Shown here in pieces: positions 41,304 through 50,174 of a stretch of DNA of 64,000 nt. The position numbers and the translations under genes were made by a program. Every line of letters begins with the position of its first letter. Positions within the stretch are counted from its first letter, which is position 1. The notes under the pieces were generated by a model. The model was not told the DNA's origin and searched no databases. It saw nothing but the letters and a program-made list of their open reading frames with translations. This stretch comes from UBA6049 sp965662345 (GTDB taxonomy: Bacteria > Bacteroidota > Bacteroidia > Flavobacteriales_G > Salibacteraceae): positions 1 to 64,000 of the forward strand of contig CBFIHE010000004.1 in NCBI GenBank assembly GCA_965662345.1, given 5' to 3'.

Positions 41304-43499
41304 ATGAAGCTAGCCGTAAAGGTAGAAGATAAAGACAAAAAGCTTATTGTAAGGGAGTATAGAAAGTTGCTACGTGCTGCCTCTATGCAAGACCCAGAAG
41401 ATCGCAAGCAAGTACGTAAAGCTTTTGATATTGCTACCGAGGCACATTCTGGAGTACGCAGAAAATCCGGTGAACCTTACATCCTTCACCCTATTGAAGT
41501 TGCCCAAATCTGCGTAAATGAAATTGGACTAGGACCAACCTCTATTGTAGGAGCATTACTACACGATGTAGTAGAAGACACCTCCATGTCTATAGATGAT
41601 ATTGAGCATCTTTTTGGCGAAAAAGTAGCGGGTATTATAGACGGCCTCACTAAGGTAGAAGACCTTTTTGATCAGCCAGAAAGCTTACAAGCAGAGAACT
41701 TTAGAAAGGTATTACTCACGTTGGCAGATGATGTGCGTGTAATACTAATAAAGCTAGCTGACAGGCTGCACAATATGCGTACACTAGGCTCTATGCGAAA
41801 AGATAAGCAGCTCAAAATAGCTGCTGAAACGCTTTACATTTACGCACCTTTAGCACACCGTTTAGGCTTGTACAACATTAAAAGTGAGCTAGAAGATTTA
41901 TCTCTAAGTTTTAAAGCACCAAGCCTTTATAACGAAATTCAATCTAAACTTAAAAAAACCAAGGCGGTAAGAACTAGATTTATTAACCGCTTTACCACGC
42001 CCATAAAACGTGAGTTAGACAAGCTTGGAGTAGATTACGAAATAAAAGGGAGAACCAAGAGTATTTATTCAATCTACAGCAAAATGAAGAGCAAAGACAT
42101 CCCCTTTGAAGAGGTGTATGATGTTTTTGCCATCCGAATAATTGTTGATTCCGACCTAGATGCTGAAAAAACCAATTGTTGGAAGGTCTATTCAGTAGTT
42201 ACCGATTACTATCAACCCAACCCAGACCGATTGCGTGATTGGATTTCAACTCCAAAAGCCAACGGTTACGAGTCTTTACACACTACTGTGATGTCTCCTA
42301 CGGGAAAATGGGTTGAAGTTCAAATTAGAAGCTTGCGCATGGATGAAATCGCTGAAAAAGGCTATGCTGCGCATTGGAAATACAAAGAAAGAACTCATCA
42401 AGAATCTGCCTTAGATGCTTGGGTTGGTAGAATTAGAGAACTACTTGAAAATCCAGAAACCGATGCTGTTGATTTTGTTGATGATTTCAAACTCAACCTG
42501 TTTGCAAAAGAAATATTTGCCTTCACCCCTAAGGGTGATATTAAGTCGCTGCCTCACAGAGCAACTGTATTGGATTTTGCTTACGAAATTCATACACAAC
42601 TAGGGCACCATTGTGTGGGTGCCAAAGTAAATAATAGGTTGGTGCCTGTATCTCATCAGTTAGAAAGTGGAGATCAAGTTCAAATCATTCGTTCTAAAGC
42701 GCAAAAGCCCGAAGCTAAATGGTTAGAAACCGTTACTACGGCAAAAGCAAAAAGTGCAATTAAGACCTTTTTGCGCTCAGAACGCAAAAAGGTAGCTGGG
42801 CAGGGCGATAAAATATTAAAGGAGATATTTATCAATCTTGGAATTACGGAGCGTGATGAGAACGTAAGAATACTCAAGGGTATCTTCACGATTAATAGTA
42901 AAACAGATCTACTATATAAAATTGGGAGTGGTGAAATAAAGCGAGCATCTCTTGAGAAGCTGCGTGTTGCTAAAGGCAAAATCACGTACAAGACACAGAA
43001 AGCCAATGCCTTAAAAACACTTGAAGAAATTGTTCAATCAACCAGGGGTAAAAAAGATGCCTTGGTTATTGGCAATCAAACCAAGTTAGACTACAAACTA
43101 GCCACATGCTGTAACCCCATTCCTGGAGATGATGTATTGGGTTTCGTAACCAAAGACGGCTCTATCTACATACACCGCATCAACTGCCCTAAAACCATTC
43201 CCATCATGAGTAACTACGGTTACCGTGTGGTTAAAGCCAAATGGGACAGTAAAGAGAGCATTACCTTTTTGGCAGGGCTCAAGTTAAATGGGTTTGACAG
43301 AACGGGTCTAGTAAATGAAATCACCAAAGTGATTTCAGAAGAAATGGACGTTGCTATGCATAGTATATCCTTTGAAAGTACAGACGGACTATTTGAAGGA
43401 ACCATTATGGTGTACGTAACAGATACCCAACACCTCAAGAATTTAAAAGAAAAAATCAGTAAAATCGAAGGTATTATGGCTGTGCATCGGGTTGAATAA
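41304..43499 (+). CDS. RelA/SpoT bifunctional (p)ppGpp synthetase/hydrolase
   Basis: 731 residues, full domain order: HD hydrolase (about 45-200, with HSGVRRKSGEPYILHP and LLHDVVEDT 86-94), synthetase (about 230-350), TGS (about 395-460, IFAFTPKGDIKSLP), helical region and C-terminal ACT (about 655-731). The intact HD motif means it can degrade (p)ppGpp, so a Rel/SpoT-type housekeeping enzyme is expected. Controls the stringent response. Followed by fur and purA, a common Bacteroidota order. Confidence 0.95.
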   Translation: MKLAVKVEDKDKKLIVREYRKLLRAASMQDPEDRKQVRKAFDIATEAHSGVRRKSGEPYILHPIEVAQICVNEIGLGPTSIVGALLHDVVEDTSMSIDDIEHLFGEKVAGIIDGLTKVEDLFDQPESLQAENFRKVLLTLADDVRVILIKLADRLHNMRTLGSMRKDKQLKIAAETLYIYAPLAHRLGLYNIKSELEDLSLSFKAPSLYNEIQSKLKKTKAVRTRFINRFTTPIKRELDKLGVDYEIKGRTKSIYSIYSKMKSKDIPFEEVYDVFAIRIIVDSDLDAEKTNCWKVYSVVTDYYQPNPDRLRDWISTPKANGYESLHTTVMSPTGKWVEVQIRSLRMDEIAEKGYAAHWKYKERTHQESALDAWVGRIRELLENPETDAVDFVDDFKLNLFAKEIFAFTPKGDIKSLPHRATVLDFAYEIHTQLGHHCVGAKVNNRLVPVSHQLESGDQVQIIRSKAQKPEAKWLETVTTAKAKSAIKTFLRSERKKVAGQGDKILKEIFINLGITERDENVRILKGIFTINSKTDLLYKIGSGEIKRASLEKLRVAKGKITYKTQKANALKTLEEIVQSTRGKKDALVIGNQTKLDYKLATCCNPIPGDDVLGFVTKDGSIYIHRINCPKTIPIMSNYGYRVVKAKWDSKESITFLAGLKLNGFDRTGLVNEITKVISEEMDVAMHSISFESTDGLFEGTIMVYVTDTQHLKNLKEKISKIEGIMAVHRVE

Positions 43500-43524
43500 T
43501 GCACCGTCAAAAAACATACCTTTG
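43492..43524 (+). promoter_or_regulatory. Promoter of the Fur-family gene
   Basis: TTG (43492-43494), 22-nt spacer and exact TACCTTTG (43517-43524), 18 nt before ATG 43543. The TTG that opens the reading frame is the -33 element, not a start codon, and it sits in the last codons of the RelA/SpoT gene. Confidence 0.6.
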
Positions 43525-43542
43525 CCTTTTAATGAGGAGCAC

Positions 43543-44004
43543 ATGTCTTCAGAAGAAACCAAAGAAAAAGTAAAACAAATCTTCGCTAGCTTTTTAGAGC
43601 AGAACGGTCACCGGAAAACTCCAGAACGCTTCGCTATTCTAGATGAGGTCTACAGTAATGACGGTCATTTTGACGTTGAATCGCTGTACTTATTAATGAA
43701 AAACAAGAAGTATCGTGTGAGTAGAGCCACGCTCTACAATACTATAGATCTATTACTCGCTTGCAACCTCATTCGGAAGCATCAATTTGGCAAGAATATT
43801 GCCCAATTTGAGAAATCATATGAAAACAAGCAGCATGATCACTTAATTGATGTTGAAAGCGGAGAGGTGCAAGAATTTTGCGATCCACGCATTCAGTTGA
43901 TTAAAAATACCATTGCTGAACATTTTGATGTAGAGGTACTGCATCACTCTTTGAATATCTATGCTCGCTTCTCTGGAAGTGCAAAAGACAAACCATCCGA
44001 ATAA
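43543..44004 (+). CDS. Fur-family transcriptional regulator
   Basis: 153 residues from ATG 43543 (promoter evidence; a longer frame starts at 43492). Fur fold: winged helix with KTPERFAILDEVYSNDGHFDVESLY and RVSRATLYNTIDLLLACNLI, then a dimerisation domain with KQHDHLIDVESGEVQEFCD. The metal-sensing HDH and a His-rich SLNIYARFSG tail (preceded by LHHS) are present, but both CxxC pairs of the structural zinc site are missing (only two Cys remain). Senses Fe, Zn, Mn or peroxide; which is not readable. Confidence 0.85.
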   Translation: MSSEETKEKVKQIFASFLEQNGHRKTPERFAILDEVYSNDGHFDVESLYLLMKNKKYRVSRATLYNTIDLLLACNLIRKHQFGKNIAQFEKSYENKQHDHLIDVESGEVQEFCDPRIQLIKNTIAEHFDVEVLHHSLNIYARFSGSAKDKPSE

Positions 44005-44035
44005 CCCGATTATAACTCGACATTAAACTAAATTA

Positions 44036-45307
44036 ATGAAAGTAGATGTGCTTTTAGGCCTCCAATGGGGCGATGAAGGTAAAGGTAAAATTGTTGACGT
44101 TCTTACTCCTGAGTACGATATCATTTCACGTTTTCAAGGTGGTCCAAATGCGGGTCACACACTAATATTCAATGATGAAAAACACGTGCTGCATACCATT
44201 CCGTCTGGTGTCTTTAGAAAAGATACGCTAAACGTTATTGGTAACGGTGTTGTTATCGACCCTGTAATATTGAAAGGTGAAGTAACCAAGCTCAAAAACG
44301 CAGGTGTAGACGTAAGTAAGGTAATTAACATCTCTAAGAAAGCACACCTTATTTTACCTACCCATCGTATGCTCGATGCTGCATCTGAGCAAGCAAAAGG
44401 CAATGATAAGATTGGCTCTACTTTAAAAGGTATTGGTCCTACCTACATGGATAAAACGGGTAGGAACGGGTTGCGAGTTGGCGACACAATGGCCAATAAC
44501 TTCAATGATCAATACACCAAATTAAAAGAGAAGCATTTAACTCTGTTAGGACACTATAACTTTGACACCTCTTCTTTACTAGAGCTCGAAAAAGAGTGGC
44601 TGGCAGCAGTTGAAGAGATGAAAGAGATGCCTTTCATAGATAGCGAGCACTTTATTAATAATGCTAGAAAAGAAGGGAAACGCATTCTTGCTGAAGGTGC
44701 ACAAGGCTCGTTACTTGATATAGATTTTGGCTCCTACCCTTTTGTAACTTCATCTAATACAATTACTGCGGGAGCTTGCACGGGTTTAGGTATAGCACCA
44801 GGAAGTATTGGTGAAGTATTCGGTATTTTTAAAGCGTATTGTACGCGTGTGGGAAGTGGTCCCTTCCCCACTGAACTCTTTGACGATAACGGCAAAGAAT
44901 TAGCAGAAAAAGGACACGAATTTGGAGCTACTACTGGCAGACCTCGTAGATGTGGTTGGTTAGACTTACCAGCTCTAAAGTATGCGGTTATGCTCAATGG
45001 TGTTACCAAACTCATTATGACTAAAGCAGACGTAATGAGCGATATGGATGAGATTAACATCTGTACCCACTACAACCATAATGGTGAAGTAATAGACTAC
45101 CTACCGTATGACATTTGCAATATTGAAGCCAAGCCAGTTTACACAAGTCTACCTGGCTGGAATAAAGACCTAACACAAGTAAAGTCTGAATTAGATTTTC
45201 CAGAAAACTTGGTTAAATACATCGACTACATTGAAAGAGAAGTTGGTGTGCCCATCAGTATTGTTTCCGTAGGTCCAGATAGGGAACAGACTATAATTCG
45301 TGGCTAA
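44036..45307 (+). CDS. purA: Adenylosuccinate synthetase
   Basis: 423 residues. GTP-dependent condensation of IMP and aspartate, first step of AMP synthesis, cytosolic homodimer. P-loop-like GLQWGDEGKGKIVD (8-21) with the catalytic Asp (D13) and general base His (GPNAGHT), GIGPTYMDK, and the loop TTGRPRRCGWLD near the C-terminus are diagnostic. The end overlaps the OstA-like gene by 8 bp. Confidence 0.97.
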   Translation: MKVDVLLGLQWGDEGKGKIVDVLTPEYDIISRFQGGPNAGHTLIFNDEKHVLHTIPSGVFRKDTLNVIGNGVVIDPVILKGEVTKLKNAGVDVSKVINISKKAHLILPTHRMLDAASEQAKGNDKIGSTLKGIGPTYMDKTGRNGLRVGDTMANNFNDQYTKLKEKHLTLLGHYNFDTSSLLELEKEWLAAVEEMKEMPFIDSEHFINNARKEGKRILAEGAQGSLLDIDFGSYPFVTSSNTITAGACTGLGIAPGSIGEVFGIFKAYCTRVGSGPFPTELFDDNGKELAEKGHEFGATTGRPRRCGWLDLPALKYAVMLNGVTKLIMTKADVMSDMDEINICTHYNHNGEVIDYLPYDICNIEAKPVYTSLPGWNKDLTQVKSELDFPENLVKYIDYIEREVGVPISIVSVGPDREQTIIRG

Positions 45308-46925
45308 CAAATCAACATATAACTTAACGCTACAGACCATTCTTTTGAGTGGTCTGTTTCTTTTGTCTTTAGTTTCTTTTTCTCAGGAGAAAGGACAACG
45401 CATCAAGCTTTTAAATGCAGACCAACTTCTGTTTGATGACCAAGTTAGCGAGGCCAGAAAACTCTTGGGTAACGTGCGGTTTAAACAAGGTGATATGCTC
45501 ATGTACTGCGATAGCGCCTATCTCTTAGCAGAAAAGAACACACTCTTTGCCTATTCTAACGTGAGAATTGTACGTGGCGATACCGTTACAATAACAGGAG
45601 ACTCTCTCAAATACTATGGCAATACTGGAAAAGGAGAACTGCGTGGAAATATTGAAGCTAACTCCCCGTCTCAACAACTAATTACACAACACCTAGATTT
45701 TAATACGCTCACTAATACCATATACTATCTAGGCGGTGGACACATTTTACAGAAAATAAAGAATCAAACATTAAAAAGTCAGGTAGGGTACTTCTATGGT
45801 GAATCAAGCACCTACTTCTTCAAAGATTCGGTAGAAATTGTTGACTCTTCCTATCGGATTTTAGCAGATACTCTACGCTACAACATACGTACAGAATATA
45901 CCAAGTTCCTGGGTCCTACCTACATATTCAATGATTCTAACCTGATATACTGTGAGAGTGGATTCGTAGACCGTACTACTTGCGAATCCGAATTTGCGTG
46001 TAATGCATTTATTCAAAGTAAAGAGCAAATTATTGAGGCAGACAGTATTAGATACAACCAAGAAACAGGTTTAGCCCGTTGCTACCGCGATGTGGTTCTT
46101 ACTGATACTGCAAATAACATTCAAGTTAGAGGTGACTACGGGTACTACAACAAAGCAGATTCAACTTCTTTAGTAACCGGCAGAGCAGAGATGATTCAAG
46201 CCTTTACCAAAGATACTCTCTACATGCATGCCGATACCCTATTTGCAACAACAGATTCTGCCGGGAATAGATTGATTCATTGTTTTAATCATGTGAGGTT
46301 TTATAAACCCGATATGAGAGGCAAGTGTGATTCACTTACCCTATCTGAAGGAGATTCATTACTTGAAATGTACCGAGATCCCGTCATTTGGAATAATGCC
46401 AATCAAATCTCAGGAGAGCATATACGTATTAAGACATATGATGGTACTATTGAGAATATGGAGATTACGGAGAACGCCTTTATTGTATCTCAACAAGACA
46501 CCACCCTATCGCCTGATTCAATACTAGACTTTAATCAAATAAAGGGGCGGAATTTGTTGGCGTTCTTTCGCGACAACGATATCTACAAAATCAACATTAC
46601 AGGCAATGGCCAAACCATTTATTACGCAGAGGAAGAAGATGGTTCCAAATTTGGTTTAAACCGATTGGATTGCTCCAATATGACCTTGTATTTAGACAGT
46701 AATCAAATCAAAGACATACGTTTTTATGTGGAACCTAAGGCCACTCTGCATCCTATGAAAAGTCTTACCCCAGATTTGATGTACTTTAGATACTTCAGTT
46801 GGCGTTACAAAGAGAAGCCCGTAAACAGAGAAGACATCTTCAATTGGAAACCTAAAACTGAAGGAAACGGTCTTCTTAAGCGGTTAGAGCCTGAATCAAA
46901 TAAAGAAGAACCATCAAGAGACTAG
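45300..46925 (+). CDS. OstA-like LPS-transport protein
   Basis: 541 residues starting at GTG 45300, inside the purA stop region. Signal peptide (MANKSTYNLTLQTILLSGLFLLSLVSFSQ, cleavage near 29). Repeating 20-30-residue beta units with ADQLLFDD, GNVRFKQGDMLMYCDSAYLL, GDSLKYYGNTGKGELRGN and later YNQETGLARCYRDVVLTD are the LptA/OstA beta-jellyroll of periplasmic LPS bridge proteins; the gene is longer than LptA (about 180 aa) as in other Bacteroidota. It probably forms part of the LPS bridge to LptD (gene at 52460). Confidence 0.85.
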   Translation: MANKSTYNLTLQTILLSGLFLLSLVSFSQEKGQRIKLLNADQLLFDDQVSEARKLLGNVRFKQGDMLMYCDSAYLLAEKNTLFAYSNVRIVRGDTVTITGDSLKYYGNTGKGELRGNIEANSPSQQLITQHLDFNTLTNTIYYLGGGHILQKIKNQTLKSQVGYFYGESSTYFFKDSVEIVDSSYRILADTLRYNIRTEYTKFLGPTYIFNDSNLIYCESGFVDRTTCESEFACNAFIQSKEQIIEADSIRYNQETGLARCYRDVVLTDTANNIQVRGDYGYYNKADSTSLVTGRAEMIQAFTKDTLYMHADTLFATTDSAGNRLIHCFNHVRFYKPDMRGKCDSLTLSEGDSLLEMYRDPVIWNNANQISGEHIRIKTYDGTIENMEITENAFIVSQQDTTLSPDSILDFNQIKGRNLLAFFRDNDIYKINITGNGQTIYYAEEEDGSKFGLNRLDCSNMTLYLDSNQIKDIRFYVEPKATLHPMKSLTPDLMYFRYFSWRYKEKPVNREDIFNWKPKTEGNGLLKRLEPESNKEEPSRD

Positions 46926-47428
46926 CGCAGCAATTGTTTGTGCCAGCTATTGCCTACAATACTTTCATGGCTTTTTTCAAATGCTTCTTTCGTATCTACC
47001 AAATTATTGAATACGATTGTGTTTTCATCAAAGATTCCTTCTTCCAATCCGTGAGAGAACTCCGCTAAAGATGTGGTGAGTAATTCACCAGCTTTGCCCT
47101 TGTAAACAATGGTTGTTCTGTCAAAGAAATCTAAATTGAATTTAGCCCCTAGCTCTTTGAGTAATTTTACTGAAGAGTCAATGCTACATCCACTCGCATG
47201 CTGATGCAGCTCATCTACGCACAATACAATAAATCTATCATGTAGAATACGATATCCTGCTGCCAGTTTGGTGCCGTGCGTATTCCAACGCTGCATAAAT
47301 TCTTCAAGCGCTTTGGTGAGCTCGTCTAGTTCATCATCTACGAGGGCACGGTTAGATTGATAAACCCAAACTCTTGAATGGTTAGGAAGCGTATCCCAGC
47401 CCGTGCTTTGAATAGTTAACGTTTCCAT
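46922..47428 (-). CDS. Small cytosolic protein of the envelope operon, unknown function
   Basis: 168 residues, no signal or membrane segment. N-terminal WDTLPNHSRVWVYQSNRALVDDELDELTKALEEFMQRWNTHG, then HDRFIVLCVDELHQHASGCSIDSSV and a C-terminal helical part. I recall Bacteroidota relatives labelled ABC transporter ATPase, but no Walker motif is present, so that label is not supported. Its ATG overlaps the CCG-protein stop by one base, so it is translationally coupled. Last gene of the minus-strand operon; overlaps OstA-like gene convergently by 4 bp. Confidence 0.75.
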   Translation of the reverse strand: METLTIQSTGWDTLPNHSRVWVYQSNRALVDDELDELTKALEEFMQRWNTHGTKLAAGYRILHDRFIVLCVDELHQHASGCSIDSSVKLLKELGAKFNLDFFDRTTIVYKGKAGELLTTSLAEFSHGLEEGIFDENTIVFNNLVDTKEAFEKSHESIVGNSWHKQLLR

Positions 47429-48405
47429 TATAAATCAGCTGCGTTTGCAATGAGTTCTGCAATATCGTATACTTCAACTTCTTCTTCTTTATTGAAGTTC
47501 TTCACACCATCTGTCATCATCGTGTTACAGAACGGACAACCCGTTGCAATTACATTGGCTTTGGTTTCTAACGCATCTTCAGTTCGTTCGATATTTACTT
47601 CTTTATTCCCCTTTTCTGCTTCTTTAAACATCTGAGCGCCTCCTGCTCCACAGCATAGTCCCTTCTCTTTGCAGCGCTTCATTTCGCTAAGCTCTACATC
47701 GAGCTTGCTCAATAATTCTCTAGGAGCTTCGTACACATCATTTGCACGACCTAAATAACAGGGGTCATGAAAGGTAATGCGCTTACCTTTAAAGTCACCA
47801 CCACCTTTAATTGCTACCCTTCCTTCTTTGAGCAAACCATTGATAAACTGTGAGTGATGCTGCACTTCGTAGTTTCCTCCCAATTCTGGATATTCATTTT
47901 TGAGCGTATTGAAACAATGCGGACAAGTGGTTACAATCTTTTTAACTTCATATGCATCCAATACCTGAATATTCATCATGGCTTGCATTTGAAATAAGAA
48001 CTCGTTTCCTGCACGTTTCGCTGGATCTCCGGTACAAGACTCTTCTGAACCTAGTACCGCAAATGAAATTCCTGCTTCATTCATGATACGCACGAATGCT
48101 TTCGAGATTTTCTTGGCTCTATCATCAAAACTACCTGCACAGCCTACCCAGAAAAGAACTTCAGGTACTTGACCAGATNNNNNNNNNNNNNNNNNNNNNN
48201 NNNNNNNNNNNNNNNNNNNNNNNNNNNNNNNNNNNNNNNNNNNNNNNNNNNNNNNNNNNNNNNNNNNNNNNNNNNNTTTCGAGATTTTCTTGGCTCTATC
48301 ATCAAAACTACCTGCACAGCCTACCCAGAAAAGAACTTCAGGTACTTGACCAGCTGCGGTCATTTCTGCCATGGTGGGCACTTTTAAAGGAGTATTATTT
48401 GCCAT
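47428..48405 (-). CDS. CCG-domain Fe-S protein (HdrB/GlpC-like), interrupted by an assembly gap
   Basis: Cytosolic (Fe-S)-binding protein with two CCG domains: WVGCAGSFDDR near the N-terminus with SCTGDPAKR and TTCPHCFN, then FHDPCYLGR, GLCCGAGGAQMF and ATGCPFCN. This set binds a non-cubane 4Fe-4S cluster in heterodisulfide-reductase-like electron carriers. The gene is cut by 98 N (48179-48276), and the 77 bp before and after the N are the same, so the true protein is probably about 266 residues (from ATG 48405) without the gap. It pairs with the upstream 4Fe-4S membrane protein gene. Confidence 0.85.
   Translation of the reverse strand: MANNTPLKVPTMAEMTAAGQVPEVLFWVGCAGSFDDRAKKISKXXXXXXXXXXXXXXXXXXXXXXXXXXXXXXXXXSGQVPEVLFWVGCAGSFDDRAKKISKAFVRIMNEAGISFAVLGSEESCTGDPAKRAGNEFLFQMQAMMNIQVLDAYEVKKIVTTCPHCFNTLKNEYPELGGNYEVQHHSQFINGLLKEGRVAIKGGGDFKGKRITFHDPCYLGRANDVYEAPRELLSKLDVELSEMKRCKEKGLCCGAGGAQMFKEAEKGNKEVNIERTEDALETKANVIATGCPFCNTMMTDGVKNFNKEEEVEVYDIAELIANAADL
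48179..48276. other. Assembly gap (98 N), probably false
   Basis: The 77 bp at 48100-48176 and 48277-48353 are identical (TTTCGAGATTTTCTTGG ... TTGACCAG). The CCG-protein frame reads through correctly if one copy and the N run are removed. Two overlapping contig ends not merged is the simplest reading. Confidence 0.9.
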
Positions 48406-48838
48406 GATTGTCAAATACTTGAATGGTAACTTGTTTATCTATAAGCTCGCTAAAGCTTCCTTCATAACGCGTGGCTCTAACCATATGATTGTCTATCCAA
48501 TGATAGTTGCCTCCACGTGGCTTATTCATGAGTAGGTCGTGGTATTCAAATCCGCTATCGTTAAGCCATTGCTCCGTAATAGCTCTATGTTCTTCTGTTC
48601 GTGAAGTAAAGAATGTAATAACGTGTCCTTCTTCAAACCATCGATTCAATCGCTTTAATGCGTCTGGGTAAACCTTTGCACAGGCCATGCGTTCTGGCTC
48701 TTCATTGGGTATATCATCACAGACGGTTCCATCTATATCAATCAAGAAGTTCTTGATTTGCTCAGGAAGCATAGGACTAAGTTTTTCTCCGTTCGTCTCT
48801 AGCTCGTTCAACTGATATGGATTGGGATGTTTACTCAT
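48395..48838 (-). CDS. HAD-superfamily phosphatase-like protein
   Basis: 147 residues of the HAD fold. Motif I is FLIDIDGTVCDD (nucleophile D34 and D36), motif II TFFTSRTEEHR, and LMNKPRGGNYHWIDN follows. Short, without a large cap, as in small phosphatases acting on macromolecules or sugars (subclass not readable). Its end overlaps the CCG gene start and its start overlaps the Fe-S membrane protein stop by 8 bp, so it is inside the operon. Confidence 0.82.
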   Translation of the reverse strand: MSKHPNPYQLNELETNGEKLSPMLPEQIKNFLIDIDGTVCDDIPNEEPERMACAKVYPDALKRLNRWFEEGHVITFFTSRTEEHRAITEQWLNDSGFEYHDLLMNKPRGGNYHWIDNHMVRATRYEGSFSELIDKQVTIQVFDNHGK

Positions 48839-50174
48839 CTTTCCAATTCAATCTATCTGCTTGAGCAAACTGCCAAGGCGCTCCGTTATTCTCTATGTTA
48901 GTAAACATTCCGTTTAGCTCGCTTGGAGCAGCAGATTGCTCCATTACCAAATAGCGTCTCATATCCATAATAACAGATAGAGGGTCTATATTCACTGGGC
49001 AAGCCTGCACACAAGCATTGCAAGAAGTACACGCCCAAAGCTCTTCTGGTGTAATTAAATCATGTAAAGACTTGCCATCTTCATGATCTGCTCCGTGTTT
49101 ATCAATGTTATTTCCAACCTCTTCTAGCCTGTCGCGAACATTCATTACCACCTTTCTAGGAGATAATAATTTTCCAGTTTGATTGGCCGGACATTCAGAG
49201 GTACATCTTCCACACTCTGTACATGTGTAAGAATCCATTAGTTGTTTCCAGCTAAGATCTTTTACGTCTTTGGCTCCAAAAGCCTGAGGCTCTTCTCCTT
49301 CAGCTGGAGCTGGAGCGGCAAAAGGGTCGGCATTTGGGTCAAGCAATAGCTTAACCTCATTGGTTACAGACTCCAAATTGGTAAAGGCCCCTTTTGCTTT
49401 GAGATTGGAATAAAACGTATTGGGAAATGCCAAAATGATGTGAAAGTGCTTAGAGAAAGGTAGGTAGTTCAAGAATGCCAAAATACCTAATATGTGCAGC
49501 CACCAAGCAACTCGTTCAATGGTTGCCAAAGCTGTGAGCGATTCTGGCAAAAGTGCTGTGAGCCAAGAGCTAATTACAAAACTCCCATCAAGACTAAGTG
49601 CATACTTTGAGAGGCCTGCCTCTGCCAATACCTCTGGGTTTGTACTCATAAGAATACTGTCTGCGGCATTCATTATGAGGAAAGCTGCCATTAGAACAAG
49701 TTCAATGTATAATATATTCAATGCATCATTGGCAGGCCATCCTTTCATTTCAGGCTTATGAAAACGTGGTAATTTCAGTATCACTCTTCTCGCGAAGAAT
49801 ACTACAACGCTTACCACTACCAACAGGGCAAGAACCTCAAAAAAGTTAATCATCACAAAATAGAAATCACCTAGAACGCCATGGAAAAGCCTATGCGTTC
49901 CAAAAATCCCATCCAATACAATCTCAAGTACCTCTAAGTTGATGATTACAAAACCTACATAAATAAAGATGTGCATTATACCTGCTATTGGCCTAACCAC
50001 CATTTTAGACTGGCCAAGAGCAACCCGTGCCATAACCTTCCATCTGTCTGGTGCATTATCTGTACGATCTACATCTCTACCTAGCAGTATATTACGTCTA
50101 ATTTTACCAACATTTTTGGCAAATAAAAAGGCGGCCGCTGCCAAACAGGCAATAAAAACTATGCTTCCTATCAT
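48831..50174 (-). CDS. Membrane-bound 4Fe-4S dicluster protein (Hdr/NarI-like electron transfer)
   Basis: 447 residues. N-terminal half has about five membrane helices (NarI/cytochrome-b-like region to about 265). The C-terminal cytosolic half carries two 4Fe-4S cluster motifs, CTECGRCTSECP and CTSCNACVQACP (each CxxCxxCxxxCP). The order resembles GlpC/HdrD-type oxidoreductases that feed or take electrons at the quinone pool. The adjacent CCG protein is the likely soluble partner. Its ATG overlaps the MlaD-like stop by one base. Confidence 0.87.
   Translation of the reverse strand: MIGSIVFIACLAAAAFLFAKNVGKIRRNILLGRDVDRTDNAPDRWKVMARVALGQSKMVVRPIAGIMHIFIYVGFVIINLEVLEIVLDGIFGTHRLFHGVLGDFYFVMINFFEVLALLVVVSVVVFFARRVILKLPRFHKPEMKGWPANDALNILYIELVLMAAFLIMNAADSILMSTNPEVLAEAGLSKYALSLDGSFVISSWLTALLPESLTALATIERVAWWLHILGILAFLNYLPFSKHFHIILAFPNTFYSNLKAKGAFTNLESVTNEVKLLLDPNADPFAAPAPAEGEEPQAFGAKDVKDLSWKQLMDSYTCTECGRCTSECPANQTGKLLSPRKVVMNVRDRLEEVGNNIDKHGADHEDGKSLHDLITPEELWACTSCNACVQACPVNIDPLSVIMDMRRYLVMEQSAAPSELNGMFTNIENNGAPWQFAQADRLNWKDE

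Noticed and set aside
43492..43542. TTG start for the Fur-family gene
   Set aside because: That TTG is the -33 element of a promoter whose -7 box lies between it and ATG 43543.
46922..47428. ABC-transporter ATPase
   Set aside because: No Walker A, Walker B or signature motif in the sequence.
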